This document shows, piece by piece, positions 27,926 to 37,413 of a stretch of 64,000 nt of DNA. Position 1 is the stretch's first letter. Each line of letters starts with the position of its first letter. The notes beneath the pieces were generated by a model, which saw nothing but the letters and a program-made list of their open reading frames with translations, did no database searches and was not told the origin of the DNA. Source of the stretch: Dyadobacter sp. CY343 (GTDB taxonomy: Bacteria > Bacteroidota > Bacteroidia > Cytophagales > Spirosomataceae); contig NZ_JAJUXK010000005.1 in assembly GCF_021390335.1 (NCBI RefSeq), positions 310,001 through 374,000 on the forward strand, given 5' to 3'. A program made the translations under genes and the position numbers.

Positions 27926-29251
27926 TCATTTAATATAAGCAGCATATTCATTCAAGTTGATCAGCGGTATCTTTGAACCGAAATGGGCATTGATAACCTT
28001 GATCGTTTCATTGGCTATAACCGCATTACCGATAGCCGAAGGATAAATTCCGTCACCCGAGAAAAAATTGCCGCCCGGCTTACCGCTGATTTTGTACCCA
28101 TCTCCGGTTACATAAGTACCTGCAAAAATCTGCTCATATATCTTTTCAAGATCGACAACCAGCAGCTTTTTGGTTTTTGCTTCCTCGCGTATCCGCTGAT
28201 TGGTACCGCTGAGCGTCGCTGCGCTGTATTGTTCCGGGGTGGCGGGCCCTGAAAGTTGTGTTTGCCACGAAAAATAGGGCAAGTGCCTGAATGCCGGGAT
28301 CGTATACACGATACCTTGCGAGCCTGCCCGCTGCGCCACCTCTGCGACTGAAATCGTTAGTGCCGACGATTCCGATGAGGACATTGCCCAGTCAATTCCC
28401 CGCGTCGCTTCCTTGATATTCAGCTCCGCCCAGGTATCAAATCCAAAGCTGGAAATTACGATCGCCGGTTTTTTTGTGGACACGCTGGTATTCAGCAGAT
28501 CCCAGTAAGTATCCTTGCTTTTATCCGCATTCGGCTTCATGCGCCAGAAAAAGATCATATCATCTGTCCAGCCACGTCCGTCTGCACCATATACCCAGCC
28601 ATTTTCCTTTGGGGAAAGCGTGCCGCCGATACCGCCCTGATCCAACCGAGGCTCCGACATATTCTCAACATCACCTCCCTGGTAAGGCACCATTTCAGGC
28701 ACGTTGCTTAGCTTGGTGATAGCAAGGTTATTAGTCACTTCCGACCAGGTCGGGCTACCATTTTTACTTGTCTGAACGAAATAGCCTGTACCATTTCCAT
28801 GTTCGAGGTCGAAAAGCGGTGATTTGAAATTTTTCAGCCCCATTTGATGTGCAATCAGATTCGGAAAAGCAGTTTGCTGCCCGGCTCTGTAAAGTCCGCC
28901 GTTCATCCACCCAGCCGACATACCATCACCAAATGCCAGCATAGGCGAAGTATTGCCCGTTAAAACAAGATTTCCAGGATCGAAAGCTGCTGCTTCGCGT
29001 GCAAGCCAGGGGAGCAGCGGGCTGTCTTCGGGAGTTTTGGTAATTTGATCAGTGATAAATCCTTTGGCAAAATGCCGGTTCAAAAAAATAGGATCTTCCA
29101 GTTGGACGGGATTGTGCCCGGTGGAGGGAATGCTGTCCACACTTTCCTGCCCCTTTTCCGCTTCAATCACATCAACGGGCTTGCGGCAGGAGCTCATCGT
29201 GGAGAGAACAGCGGAACCGACTATTACTGACATCCGGAGAAATTGTTTCAT
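27926..29251 (-). CDS. SGNH/GDSL-like lipoprotein lacking catalytic Ser and His
   Basis: 441 residues from the ATG at 29251; a start five codons earlier is possible. Signal peptide with lipobox MSSC (Cys about 22) predicts a lipoprotein. The block I motif reads LAFGDGMSAGWMNGGLY (about 105-121), where the family has GDSxS; the nucleophile Ser is Gly. The last block reads GDGIYPSAIGNAVIAN (about 400-415), where the family has DxxHP; the catalytic His is Tyr. The rest of the fold, including FPNLIAHQMG and IPLINLNEY, is conserved. It is probably a binding protein or uses other residues. The gene stands alone, convergent with the single-domain regulator. Confidence 0.8.
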   Translation of the reverse strand: MKQFLRMSVIVGSAVLSTMSSCRKPVDVIEAEKGQESVDSIPSTGHNPVQLEDPIFLNRHFAKGFITDQITKTPEDSPLLPWLAREAAAFDPGNLVLTGNTSPMLAFGDGMSAGWMNGGLYRAGQQTAFPNLIAHQMGLKNFKSPLFDLEHGNGTGYFVQTSKNGSPTWSEVTNNLAITKLSNVPEMVPYQGGDVENMSEPRLDQGGIGGTLSPKENGWVYGADGRGWTDDMIFFWRMKPNADKSKDTYWDLLNTSVSTKKPAIVISSFGFDTWAELNIKEATRGIDWAMSSSESSALTISVAEVAQRAGSQGIVYTIPAFRHLPYFSWQTQLSGPATPEQYSAATLSGTNQRIREEAKTKKLLVVDLEKIYEQIFAGTYVTGDGYKISGKPGGNFFSGDGIYPSAIGNAVIANETIKVINAHFGSKIPLINLNEYAAYIK

Positions 29252-29458
29252 AATGCCTGGGAACAAGGAAAGGGTGTAGTTAAAGTGATCAAAATTAACA
29301 AATTATGGGAAAGTTTATCATTAAAATAAGAAAATCAGGGCCGCTCAGAATCGATTTTAAATACTCCTGGCAACGCTAATTATCAAGAAATTTATGTGGG
29401 CAGGAGGGTAGTGGCACAATATTCTTAGTAGAGCTTTCAAACAAACTAAAAAACTATT

Positions 29459-29914
29459 ATGGCAAGTCTCGAAAATGCGAACGGTTTAATTCATGATCTT
29501 ATTGAGATCAACAACGACCGTGTAGCTGGTTTTGAAAAGGCGATTGAAGATATCAATGATGAAAATGTGGATTTGAAAGTGGTTTTTGAAGGTTATGCAA
29601 TGCAGAGCCGCAAAAACGTTCAGGAACTTTCTGCGATTGCAGGTTCTGCGCCACATCTTGAAAATGAACAAAGTGTAAGCGGTACTTTGCACCGCGCATG
29701 GATTGACATAAAATCAATTTTCGGCGGAAGTGACCGTGCAGGTATTCTGTCGGAAGCTGAGCGCGGCGAAGATGCTATCAAAAAAGCGTATAAAGATGCG
29801 CTGGAAAGCAGTGATCTTCCGGCAGATGCTCGTGAACTTGTAAGTTCACAGGCGCAGGGAATCAATTCTGCGCATGATAAAATTAAAGCTTTGCGCGACG
29901 TTGCAAAAGCTTAA
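29459..29914 (+). CDS. PA2169-type four-helix-bundle protein (DUF2383)
   Basis: 151 residues, all helical. NGLIHDLIEINNDRVAGFEK is the typical opening, followed by MQSRKNVQELSAIAG, SGTLHRAWIDIKSIFGG and ERGEDAIKKAYKDALES. The family resembles ferritin-like bundles and is often induced by stress; the molecular role is not established. Codon use is strongly biased towards common codons, which suggests good expression. A strong terminator follows 19 nt after the stop, making this a single-gene unit. Confidence 0.93.
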   Translation: MASLENANGLIHDLIEINNDRVAGFEKAIEDINDENVDLKVVFEGYAMQSRKNVQELSAIAGSAPHLENEQSVSGTLHRAWIDIKSIFGGSDRAGILSEAERGEDAIKKAYKDALESSDLPADARELVSSQAQGINSAHDKIKALRDVAKA

Positions 29915-29932
29915 AATCTATCGGTAAAAATC

Positions 29933-29960
29933 AGCCGTCTCAATCGAGGCGGCTTTTTTT
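29933..29960 (+). terminator. Rho-independent terminator after the four-helix-bundle gene
   Basis: A 9-bp stem (29933-29941 with 29946-29954, one G-T pair) closes a 4-nt loop and is followed by a T-run to 29960. It begins 19 nt after the stop codon. Confidence 0.9.
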
Positions 29961-29992
29961 ATGTGATCCATCGCTATATTTGCGCATAATCC

Positions 29993-30370
29993 ATGCGAGT
30001 TACGCTGCTTTACATATGGCTCATTGTTACAATCCTGCCGACTTTTAGTCAGTGGGGTACTATCGCATATTATCACGTTAACAAGGATTACATTACCCGC
30101 GTCCTTTGCGAAAACCGCGACAAGCCGCAGCTGCATTGCGAAGGCCATTGCTACCTCGCGAAGAGACTGAAAGCGCAGGAGGAGAAAAAGGATCAGCAGA
30201 CCGGCGAGCAGGTGCGTAATCTGCCCACACTGCATCTTTTTGCATCACCAGTCACCATATTTGAATTCCTTCCAAAGCCTATCGCTGACAATCAGCAACT
30301 TGCCTTTCCTTATCAGCTGGCCGCTTACCAGGCGCCGTTAGCCGTTGTTGTTCCCCCACCTTGCGTTTAA
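29993..30370 (+). CDS. Small Cys-motif envelope protein
   Basis: 125 residues. An N-terminal hydrophobic segment (LLYIWLIVTILPTFSQWGTI) can act as a signal or anchor. It is followed by VLCENRDKPQLHCEGHCYLAKR, quoted here as spaced cysteines at about residues 39, 49 and 53, within a Cys-x9-Cys-x3-Cys array and a closing LAKRL. A final Cys lies in the last three residues. Small proteins with a CxGxCxLxK-like motif are common next to TonB receptors in Bacteroidota; their function is not established. Here it precedes a siderophore-type receptor and a PepSY protein. Metal binding is an inference from the cysteines and His. Confidence 0.72.
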   Translation: MRVTLLYIWLIVTILPTFSQWGTIAYYHVNKDYITRVLCENRDKPQLHCEGHCYLAKRLKAQEEKKDQQTGEQVRNLPTLHLFASPVTIFEFLPKPIADNQQLAFPYQLAAYQAPLAVVVPPPCV

Positions 30371-30457
30371 ATATCCCCTAACGCATTATTTATTAAAAAC
30401 TTCAACCTGACTGCACCCGTTCGGCCTTCGAGCGGCGCGTTTATCATTGCATATCCA

Positions 30458-32827
30458 ATGAAATTCAAATACCTGTTTATCCTTATTACCATTTTGTTTA
30501 ATGGTTTGAAAACCAATGCTCAATCAGAACTGGGGACGCTCAGTGGCCGCATTGTGAATGCAGACAACGAACCAGTGATCGGTGCTTCCGTTGCATTTCA
30601 GAATACCCCGGTCGGAACTATTACAGGAGCCGACGGACAATTCAGCCTGGAACGCATTACACCCGGATCATACGTTCTGACCGTGTCTAATGTCGGATAT
30701 ATTGCTTATTCCCAGAGTCTTAAAATTGTGAAGGGGAAAAATCCATTTCTCAATCTGCAACTTTCTGAAAGTCGCCAGGTGCTGACCGAAGTTGTCGTGA
30801 GTGCGGCCAGAAGTGCATACCAGGTTTCCGGTTCAAGCAGCTCGACGCGGCTGGACGTGCCGCTGCTTGAAACTCCTCAATCTGTGCAGGTTGTGTCTTC
30901 GGCCGTATTGCGCGACCGGCAGGCTTTTACCCTTAATGAGATCGCAGGCACATTCACGGGCATGAAAGCCAATAACGGAAATGGTTCTTTTCAGATCCGC
31001 GGCTTTACGGCTTACTCTCCAACCGATGCCAGTTTCTTGCTTTTTAACGGAATACGTGGCAATCTGTATCTGTGGAGCCAGCAGCCTTTGCTGTACAATA
31101 TAGAATCAGTAGAGTTGCTGCGTGGGCCTTCGGGAGCGTTGTTCAGTGAGGGTTCTCCCGGTGGTGTGGTCAATTTTATTACCAAAAAACCATTATCTGA
31201 AAAAAGGGCAAGTGTGGATCTTTCTCTTGGAAGTTGGGGATTTGGAAGGGGATCTGTGGATTTCACAGGGCCGTTTTCCCGAGATAAAAAGCTCTTATAC
31301 CGGGCTATTGTGGGATATGATCGCTCGGAAAGTTTTAGGGATTATCAAAATAAAAAAAACCTGTTCGTAGCGCCGTCGCTCACTTATCTGCCCAGCGAAC
31401 GAACTTCCTTCAATCTTGAACTCAACTACGCTTACTCAAAGGCGGTGCAGCAATATGACAACGGAAGCTACATTTACTCCCGGCCCGACGGCACTTTCGA
31501 TTTCAATTATTATCCCAAAAATCTGACGATACAAAGCCCGACAGATTATGGGAAAACGCACAATGCGTCGGCTACGCTGACATTCAACCACCAAATCAGT
31601 GATAACCTGAAAGTGACCGTGGTGGAACGCGCTGTAAGAAATGTCCTTGATTACACAGATCATATTCCGGTGGGCAGGATCCGCAACGATTCGATCAGCC
31701 GCGGGTTCCAGGATTGGGAAACGGATCGGTTTAGTTTGCAAACGACCGCATTTGCTACTTATACCACCAAAACGGGCTTTCTAGGCCACCAGATCATCGT
31801 TGGCGCAGACTATAACCGCTACGGCTGGACGCAAAATGATTACAGTTACAAGTCTTCCACGCGCATTTCCATCCTCAATCCCGACTATACCGGCAGCATT
31901 CCCGATCCTTCGACTCCGGCCGACGAATCTGATGATAACAAGCGCATTACCAATCTGGCAGGCGCTTATGTCCAGGATCAGGTGAGTGTGAGGAGTAAAT
32001 TAAAAGTGCTGCTTTCGTTGCGTTATGATGATTATAATGGCAAGGAAACGCCTCTGTCAGATCGGGATAACAAGCAGGGAGACGAGCTCAAAACGTCGGG
32101 CTGGATTCCGCGGATCGCGGTCGTTTATTTGCCGGTAAAAAATCTATCAGTGTACGGAACCTACCTTAGATCGTTCAATCCGCAGACTTCCAACAATGTG
32201 CTCTCGGGCGGGCCATTCCCGACCCGGCAGGCAACTCAGTACGAAATAGGCACCAAAGCCGACCTGATCAGCAACCGATTGTCGACTACTTTGTCGCTCT
32301 ATCAGATCAATTATGCCAATATCCTTACAGCTGCGCCGACGGAGGAAAACTCGCACCGGCAGGCAGCGATCGACGGTACGCGCAGCCGCGGCGGAGAGTT
32401 TTCGATCGTTGGAAACCTTAACCGTTTGAGTTTAGTTGCGGGTTATGCATTCAACGAGCACGAACTGATCAGCACCACGACTTACGGAAAAAAAGGAGAC
32501 CGATTTGCCAATGCGCCCAAACATCAGGTTAATTTCTGGGGTAAATATGCGCTACCTTCTCAGGCATTAAAAGGGCTGGGAATCGCCGCTGGCGTGCGAT
32601 ATGTGAGCAACCAGGTGGGCTTGCTGAGCAACCAGAATTTCGTTTTTCCATCATATACAGTGCTGGATGCGGCTATTTCTTACTCGCGCAACAGGTACCA
32701 GGTGCAGCTCAATGCGTATAATTTGGCCAACAAGCATTATTTCACCGGAAGCCGGTCGGGTGTGACGACGGCGGGTCTTGGCGATCCGTTCAATATCCGG
32801 ATCGGGGTTAGTTATCAACTCTGGTAA
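30458..32827 (+). CDS. TonB-dependent siderophore-type receptor
   Basis: 789 residues. Signal peptide (YLFILITILFNGLKTNAQ), carboxypeptidase-regulatory-like domain (about 25-105, LSGRIVNADNEPVIGASV), then the plug with TPQSVQVVSSAVLRDRQA and LNEIAGTFTGMKANNG, both typical of FhuA/FecA-like siderophore receptors, FQIRGF, VELLRGPSGALFSEGSPGG and VNFITKKPL. The barrel ends in the aromatic residue Trp (GVSYQLW). It would import a ferric chelate or similar metal complex using TonB energy. The PepSY gene follows 19 nt after the stop, a common pairing for reduction or handling of the imported metal. Confidence 0.95.
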   Translation: MKFKYLFILITILFNGLKTNAQSELGTLSGRIVNADNEPVIGASVAFQNTPVGTITGADGQFSLERITPGSYVLTVSNVGYIAYSQSLKIVKGKNPFLNLQLSESRQVLTEVVVSAARSAYQVSGSSSSTRLDVPLLETPQSVQVVSSAVLRDRQAFTLNEIAGTFTGMKANNGNGSFQIRGFTAYSPTDASFLLFNGIRGNLYLWSQQPLLYNIESVELLRGPSGALFSEGSPGGVVNFITKKPLSEKRASVDLSLGSWGFGRGSVDFTGPFSRDKKLLYRAIVGYDRSESFRDYQNKKNLFVAPSLTYLPSERTSFNLELNYAYSKAVQQYDNGSYIYSRPDGTFDFNYYPKNLTIQSPTDYGKTHNASATLTFNHQISDNLKVTVVERAVRNVLDYTDHIPVGRIRNDSISRGFQDWETDRFSLQTTAFATYTTKTGFLGHQIIVGADYNRYGWTQNDYSYKSSTRISILNPDYTGSIPDPSTPADESDDNKRITNLAGAYVQDQVSVRSKLKVLLSLRYDDYNGKETPLSDRDNKQGDELKTSGWIPRIAVVYLPVKNLSVYGTYLRSFNPQTSNNVLSGGPFPTRQATQYEIGTKADLISNRLSTTLSLYQINYANILTAAPTEENSHRQAAIDGTRSRGGEFSIVGNLNRLSLVAGYAFNEHELISTTTYGKKGDRFANAPKHQVNFWGKYALPSQALKGLGIAAGVRYVSNQVGLLSNQNFVFPSYTVLDAAISYSRNRYQVQLNAYNLANKHYFTGSRSGVTTAGLGDPFNIRIGVSYQLW

Positions 32828-32846
32828 TCCTGTGGCTGGCCTTTTT

Positions 32847-33962
32847 ATGAAAAAATTCAGATTAAATCAAACCTTGTTCCGGCTCCACAGCTGGCTTGGG
32901 TTGATAACAGGGATATTCCTGATCCTCCTTGGACTAAGCGGCTCAGTACTCGTTTTCAAAACGGAACTGGATCAGCTTGCAAATCAGGACTTGCTGCGCG
33001 TTTCGCCGCTAGAAACGGGTAATTCGGGAGATGCTTTAATGCGGTGCTATGAGACGATTACCTCCCGGTATCCCAACCTGGACGGGATTGCCTGGCTGAA
33101 TCCGGCAGCCAGGCCCGACGAGGCTTACAATTTCAGGATCTACTTTAATGACAAGAAAATGTTGACTTACGATCTGGCGCTGATCTCGTTCAATCCTTAC
33201 ACCGGCGCAATCCTGCGGGAAGGGCCGGCGACTGATTTTATGCCAAGCTTTATCGAGTGGTTGTTTCAGTTTCATTTCAGTTTTCAGCTGGGCATTCCGG
33301 GCGCGGCGCTCACGGCCATATTTGGCATAACGATGCTACTTTCGGTGCTCACCGGCGCGATCGTTTACAAGAAAATGATCTGGAAAGTACTGACATTCCG
33401 CATTTCCCTCAACCGTAAAAATTGGCGGACTATAAGCTCCGATCTGCACCGGATCGTCGGGGTATGGTCGCTGGTTTTAAATGCGGTGATCTTTTTCACA
33501 GGATTTTGGATGAATATGTTTGCTCTGGAAGCGAAGACCTGGGAAAAAGAAATCGTGGCGACCAAACCCAATACATTCATGGCGGTGTCGGCAGATACTA
33601 TGTACCGCACCGCGCTAAGTGCTTTCCCCAATCTCGAACCGACCTATGCATATCTGCCCACGCAGCCGGAGCGCAAGTTTGAAGTGAGGGGATATGAAAA
33701 AGGGCAGTGGAAACTTTTTGGTGCGGGCAATTCGGTGCGGATAGATCAGCAGACGGGCAAGGTTTTTCAGGTAACCAAACTGGCTGACAAATCCCTGGGA
33801 GAACGCATTGAAGCCACATTTCACCCTTTGCATATTGGTAATTTTGGTGGAACAGCGGTGAAAATCCTGTACGTGATCATCGGGCTCACACCCGGTCTGC
33901 TGGCAGTGACGGGGTTTATGCTCTGGTGGCGGCGGGTTCGAAAACCTTTCGTTTTTGCCTAA
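32847..33962 (+). CDS. PepSY-associated membrane protein (putative siderophore-iron reductase type)
   Basis: 371 residues from the ATG at 32847; a longer frame begins inside the receptor gene and is unlikely. Membrane spans: LGLITGIFLILLGLSGSVLV (about 17-36), AALTAIFGITMLLSVLTGAIVY, VLNAVIFFTGFWMNM and ILYVIIGLTPGLLAVTGFMLWW near the C-terminus. Conserved His in RLHSWLGLI, FQFHFSF, LHRIVGVWSL and ATFHPLHIGNFGG match the PepSY_TM family, in which related members bind heme and reduce ferric siderophores. It is 19 nt after the TonB receptor and 24 nt before the two-component genes. Confidence 0.92.
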   Translation: MKKFRLNQTLFRLHSWLGLITGIFLILLGLSGSVLVFKTELDQLANQDLLRVSPLETGNSGDALMRCYETITSRYPNLDGIAWLNPAARPDEAYNFRIYFNDKKMLTYDLALISFNPYTGAILREGPATDFMPSFIEWLFQFHFSFQLGIPGAALTAIFGITMLLSVLTGAIVYKKMIWKVLTFRISLNRKNWRTISSDLHRIVGVWSLVLNAVIFFTGFWMNMFALEAKTWEKEIVATKPNTFMAVSADTMYRTALSAFPNLEPTYAYLPTQPERKFEVRGYEKGQWKLFGAGNSVRIDQQTGKVFQVTKLADKSLGERIEATFHPLHIGNFGGTAVKILYVIIGLTPGLLAVTGFMLWWRRVRKPFVFA

Positions 33963-33986
33963 ATTCGTGAAAATCTGTGGTAAAAA

Positions 33987-34667
33987 ATGAGAATTCTGGT
34001 AGTCGAAGATGACGAGCGTATTGGCGGGTTTTTGGTGAAGGGTTTGCAGGAAGCGGGCTATTCCGTGCAGCTGGCGCAGGATGGAGCGGAGGCCAGGCAG
34101 CTGATCCAGTACGAAACCTGGGACCTTTTTATCCTCGATATCATGCTGCCCGATATCGACGGATTGCAGCTCACGCAACTGATCCGCTACCGGAAAATGG
34201 ATACGCCCGTGCTCATGCTGAGCGCGTTGGGTGAAGCCGAGGATAAGATCAAGGCGCTGGACCTGGGCGCGGACGACTATCTCACCAAACCGATCCATTT
34301 TCCCGAACTCCTTTCGCGGATCAATGCATTGCGGAGGCGGTACGAGCTGCATTATTCCAAAGACAATGTGCTAACCTGTGGTGACCTGAGTGTAAACCTC
34401 GATACCAATGCAGTTTCCCGCGAACAAAAGGAGATTGTTTTGTCTGTCAAAGAATTTCGCTTTCTGGTGTATTTGCTTGAAAATCAGAATAAAATAGTTA
34501 CAAGAAGTCAGATTTTGCAGGTCGTGTGGGGTGCGAATGCGGATACTTATACCAATGTGGTCGACGTATATATTTCCTATCTCCGCAACAAGATCGACGC
34601 TGATTTTTCTGAAAAATTGATCAAAACGGTGAAGGGGCGGGGCTACATGATATCGGCGAAAAAATGA
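33987..34667 (+). CDS. OmpR-family response regulator (metal-response type)
   Basis: 226 residues. Receiver (about 1-118): VVEDDERIGGFLVKGLQE, LFILDIMLPDIDGL (Asp about 51), DDYLTKPIHFPELLSR. Winged helix (about 130-224): SVKEFRFLVYLLENQNKIV and VDVYISYLRNKIDADF, with KTVKGRGYM at the end. The MRILVVEDDERIGGFL opening resembles CusR/CopR regulators. It overlaps the next kinase by 4 nt (ATGA), and the two precede the TolC/adaptor/RND genes, so control of that efflux system is likely. Confidence 0.95.
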   Translation: MRILVVEDDERIGGFLVKGLQEAGYSVQLAQDGAEARQLIQYETWDLFILDIMLPDIDGLQLTQLIRYRKMDTPVLMLSALGEAEDKIKALDLGADDYLTKPIHFPELLSRINALRRRYELHYSKDNVLTCGDLSVNLDTNAVSREQKEIVLSVKEFRFLVYLLENQNKIVTRSQILQVVWGANADTYTNVVDVYISYLRNKIDADFSEKLIKTVKGRGYMISAKK

Positions 34668-36016
34668 AAGTACAGCACAAGCTTACCCTCGTTTCTTCCC
34701 TGGTTTTCAGCCTGGTGTTCACCGTCTCGTCCGCGCTGATCTATTTTAATTTCACCAAATCAGCCGAGAATATTTTCTTCGAAGAACTGGCACGAAAAGC
34801 TTCGCTTACCGCTATGTTTTACCTCGAAGAAGACGAAATGAGCTCCAAAGAGTACAAAAGAATTGAGAAACGATTCCTTACCGCGACCGCCAACCAGGAG
34901 ATCCGGCTGTACGATAAAGCAGGCAATATTCACTTCGGGGAGGCAGACGCGGATTCTAACATTACCATTAACATCCTCAAAACGATCCGCGACCGCGAGA
35001 GTTACAGTTTCAAGATCGACAGCTTGTATTATTATGCGATCTACTACCGGGATAACCAGGGTTCGTTCAGTGTCATCATCAAGGCCAATAACCCCACACT
35101 GAATGCGCAGGAAAATGAATTTCTAAAAATACTGCTTACTGCGCTGGTGGTTGGTATCATTGTGATTGTGGCGCTGAGTTATACTTTGTCAAGAATCGCC
35201 TACCAGCCGATCCGCAATATCATCGAGCAGGTGAAGTCGCTGGATGTGACCCGCGACCGGAAGCAGCTCACTTACCCCAAAACGCGCGACGAACTGGAAG
35301 ACCTTTTCAAGGAGTTTAATGCGATGCTGGATAAATCTTACCAGAATATCCAGATACAGAAAAATTTCATCAGTCACGCCTCGCACGAACTCAAAACTCC
35401 GCTTGCGGCGATCGTAGGTGATTTGGAAGTTTTGCTGAATAAAGAAAGGTCAGTGGAAGAATACCAGTCCGTGAGCCGCGATGTGCTGCACGATGCCGAA
35501 CGTTTGGAGAAGATACTCAAAAACCTCTTGATCCTGGCTGATCTTGAAAAACAGACGCCGGAAATGCGAAGCGGGCAGCGTATCGACGAAATTCTGTGGG
35601 AAGTGCTCGATCAGCTGCAATCCGAATATCCAGATATCCAGACGAATCTCGCATTAATGCTGCCCGAAGGCCGCACGGACGTGCTCACATTCACCTGTAA
35701 CCCGACGCAGCTCTATATTGCATTGTACAATCTCATCGAAAATGCAGCCAAGTTTTCAGACCGGAAACCGATCGATATTACACTTGAACTGGCAGGAGAG
35801 CGGCTGCAAATGATAATAGCCGATCAGGGAATAGGCATCAGTCAGAACGATCTCACCCACATATTCGAACCGTTCTACCGCGGCGGCAATGTGTCCAGAA
35901 CAACGGGTAACGGACTGGGAATGACCATTTCCAGTAAGATTCTGGAAAATCATGGTATCGATTTTCAGATCCGGTCAACAGTCGGCGCGGGCACCACGGT
36001 CCGTATTCTTTTCTGA
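34664..36016 (+). CDS. Sensor histidine kinase paired with OmpR regulator
   Basis: 450 residues. Two membrane spans (LVSSLVFSLVFTVSSALIYF about 9-28, ILLTALVVGIIVIVALSYTL about 152-171) enclose a periplasmic sensor domain of about 120 residues. A HAMP-like linker leads to HisKA with FISHASHELKTPLAAIVGD (His about 240) and HATPase with NLIENAAKFSD, IADQGIGIS and TTGNGLGMT. Architecture fits CusS-like metal sensors. Start codon overlaps the regulator stop (ATGA), indicating translational coupling. The metal cannot be named from the sequence. Confidence 0.95.
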   Translation: MKVQHKLTLVSSLVFSLVFTVSSALIYFNFTKSAENIFFEELARKASLTAMFYLEEDEMSSKEYKRIEKRFLTATANQEIRLYDKAGNIHFGEADADSNITINILKTIRDRESYSFKIDSLYYYAIYYRDNQGSFSVIIKANNPTLNAQENEFLKILLTALVVGIIVIVALSYTLSRIAYQPIRNIIEQVKSLDVTRDRKQLTYPKTRDELEDLFKEFNAMLDKSYQNIQIQKNFISHASHELKTPLAAIVGDLEVLLNKERSVEEYQSVSRDVLHDAERLEKILKNLLILADLEKQTPEMRSGQRIDEILWEVLDQLQSEYPDIQTNLALMLPEGRTDVLTFTCNPTQLYIALYNLIENAAKFSDRKPIDITLELAGERLQMIIADQGIGISQNDLTHIFEPFYRGGNVSRTTGNGLGMTISSKILENHGIDFQIRSTVGAGTTVRILF

Positions 36017-36067
36017 TTTCTCATTTACTTTTAATGTAGCTCAAAGAACGCTCTAATGTTGCGCGGA

Positions 36068-36075
36068 TAGTTTTG
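36068..36075 (+). promoter_or_regulatory. Candidate -7 element before the TolC-like gene
   Basis: TAGTTTTG fits TAnnTTTG but has no clear -33 partner. If used, transcription would start near 36081 and the GTG at 36075 could not be the start codon of the efflux gene. Confidence 0.3.
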
Positions 36076-36098
36076 TGCCTTCAACAAACAGACATTGT

Positions 36099-37391
36099 GT
36101 GAAGGTGTATATCATAGCGTTCTTCGCGCTGACCTCCTCTATCATTTTTTCGTTAAAAGTGTCGGCTCAGGACACGCTGAGAATTAACCAAAAAGAAGCG
36201 GAAGCATTATTTCTGGGTAATAACCTTGACCTGATCGCGCAGAATCTGAGCATCAGGCAGGCCGAAGCGGGAATTATCCAGGCTAAACTCTGGCCCAATC
36301 CCGAGTTCAGTCTCGACGAAGTGAATCTGTGGGCGACGCGGAATCAGCTGTCTTCCGGGGAAACGATCCCGCCTTTATTCGGGAATTTTGGTAAGAACCG
36401 CGAATTCACCGCCGAGCTTTCGCAGCTCATTGAAACAGGTGGAAAACGCCGGAAACGCATTGCCCTCGAATTGGTTTCCCGGGATATGGCCGCCGAATAT
36501 TTCTCCGAACTGATCCGCGAAATGAAGTTGCAGCTGCGCGAAAATCTCTTCGAGCTCGCATTTCAGCAATCCTATCAAACGGTACTTAGCAACCAGCAAA
36601 CGGCCGTAACCCGGCTGCTGACCTCTTTTGAAAGCCAGTACAAGCAGGGAAATGTAAACAAACCCGAGCTCTTTCGCCTCCGCGCATTGAAACTGGAACT
36701 TGGCCAGGAATTGGTGGAATCGCAGATGCAAATCAATAACCTGCAAAAGGACCTGACTATTTTGCTGCATACGCCGGCGAGCAGTTACCTCGTATTCGAA
36801 ACGCCGGAAGTGCCTGATACCGAAACGTTAGCGTCGCTTGCACTGAGTAATATAACGGCGACCGCGCTCGCCAACCGGCCCGATGTGAAGATCAATAGCA
36901 TGCAGCAGGATTGGGCAAAAAAGAAGTATGAATACGAATATGCGCAGCGCAAACCCGATGTGAATCTGGGTATCAACTACGACCGCGGCGGTAACTTTCT
37001 GCTCAACTTTTTTGGGTTTGGGGTAAAATTCGATGTGCCCGTTTTCAACCGGAACCAGGGCAATATCCTCGAAAGCAAGATCGGTATTGAACAGTCGGAC
37101 GTGCAGGCGAAACAGAAAACGCAGCAGATCGAAACCGAGGTGACCGCCGCATTCCGCGACCTGCAAAAAAGCATCTCAGCCTATCAAAACCTCGATCCGG
37201 AATACAGCGGGGAGCTCGATCATGTGCTCGAATCCTACACCCGCTACTTCGCGCAGCGCAATGTGAATATGGTCGAGTATCTCGATTTTTTCGAAGCCTA
37301 CATTTCAAACAAGCGGACCATTTTTACCACCATCAAACAGCTCCGGCAGAGCCGCGAAAAGTTGGTTTACACTACAGGAGCAGAGATTTAA
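36099..37391 (+). CDS. TolC-family outer membrane efflux protein (CzcC-like)
   Basis: 430 residues from a GTG at 36099; the frame is open from a GTG at 36075 and no ATG is available near the signal peptide. Signal sequence IIAFFALTSSIIFSLKVSAQ is followed by two copies of the long helical TolC repeat: QAEAGIIQAKLWPNPEFSLD in the first half and YAQRKPDVNLGINYDRGGNF in the second. Such proteins form the outer membrane channel of tripartite efflux. The adaptor gene follows 22 nt downstream and the RND pump after that, giving a complete heavy-metal-type (HME) system. Confidence 0.9.
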   Translation: MKVYIIAFFALTSSIIFSLKVSAQDTLRINQKEAEALFLGNNLDLIAQNLSIRQAEAGIIQAKLWPNPEFSLDEVNLWATRNQLSSGETIPPLFGNFGKNREFTAELSQLIETGGKRRKRIALELVSRDMAAEYFSELIREMKLQLRENLFELAFQQSYQTVLSNQQTAVTRLLTSFESQYKQGNVNKPELFRLRALKLELGQELVESQMQINNLQKDLTILLHTPASSYLVFETPEVPDTETLASLALSNITATALANRPDVKINSMQQDWAKKKYEYEYAQRKPDVNLGINYDRGGNFLLNFFGFGVKFDVPVFNRNQGNILESKIGIEQSDVQAKQKTQQIETEVTAAFRDLQKSISAYQNLDPEYSGELDHVLESYTRYFAQRNVNMVEYLDFFEAYISNKRTIFTTIKQLRQSREKLVYTTGAEI

Positions 37392-37413
37392 GACCTAAAA
37401 AAGTATCATATAT

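Noticed and set aside
30417-30435. 7-bp hairpin before the TonB receptor
   Set aside because: One G-T pair and no T-run; it may be part of a leader but no riboswitch core or terminator form could be seen.
32778-32846. 23-codon extension of the PepSY protein into the receptor gene
   Set aside because: It is coded in another frame of the receptor 3' end and adds no membrane or signal character; the ATG at 32847 gives the usual N-terminus.
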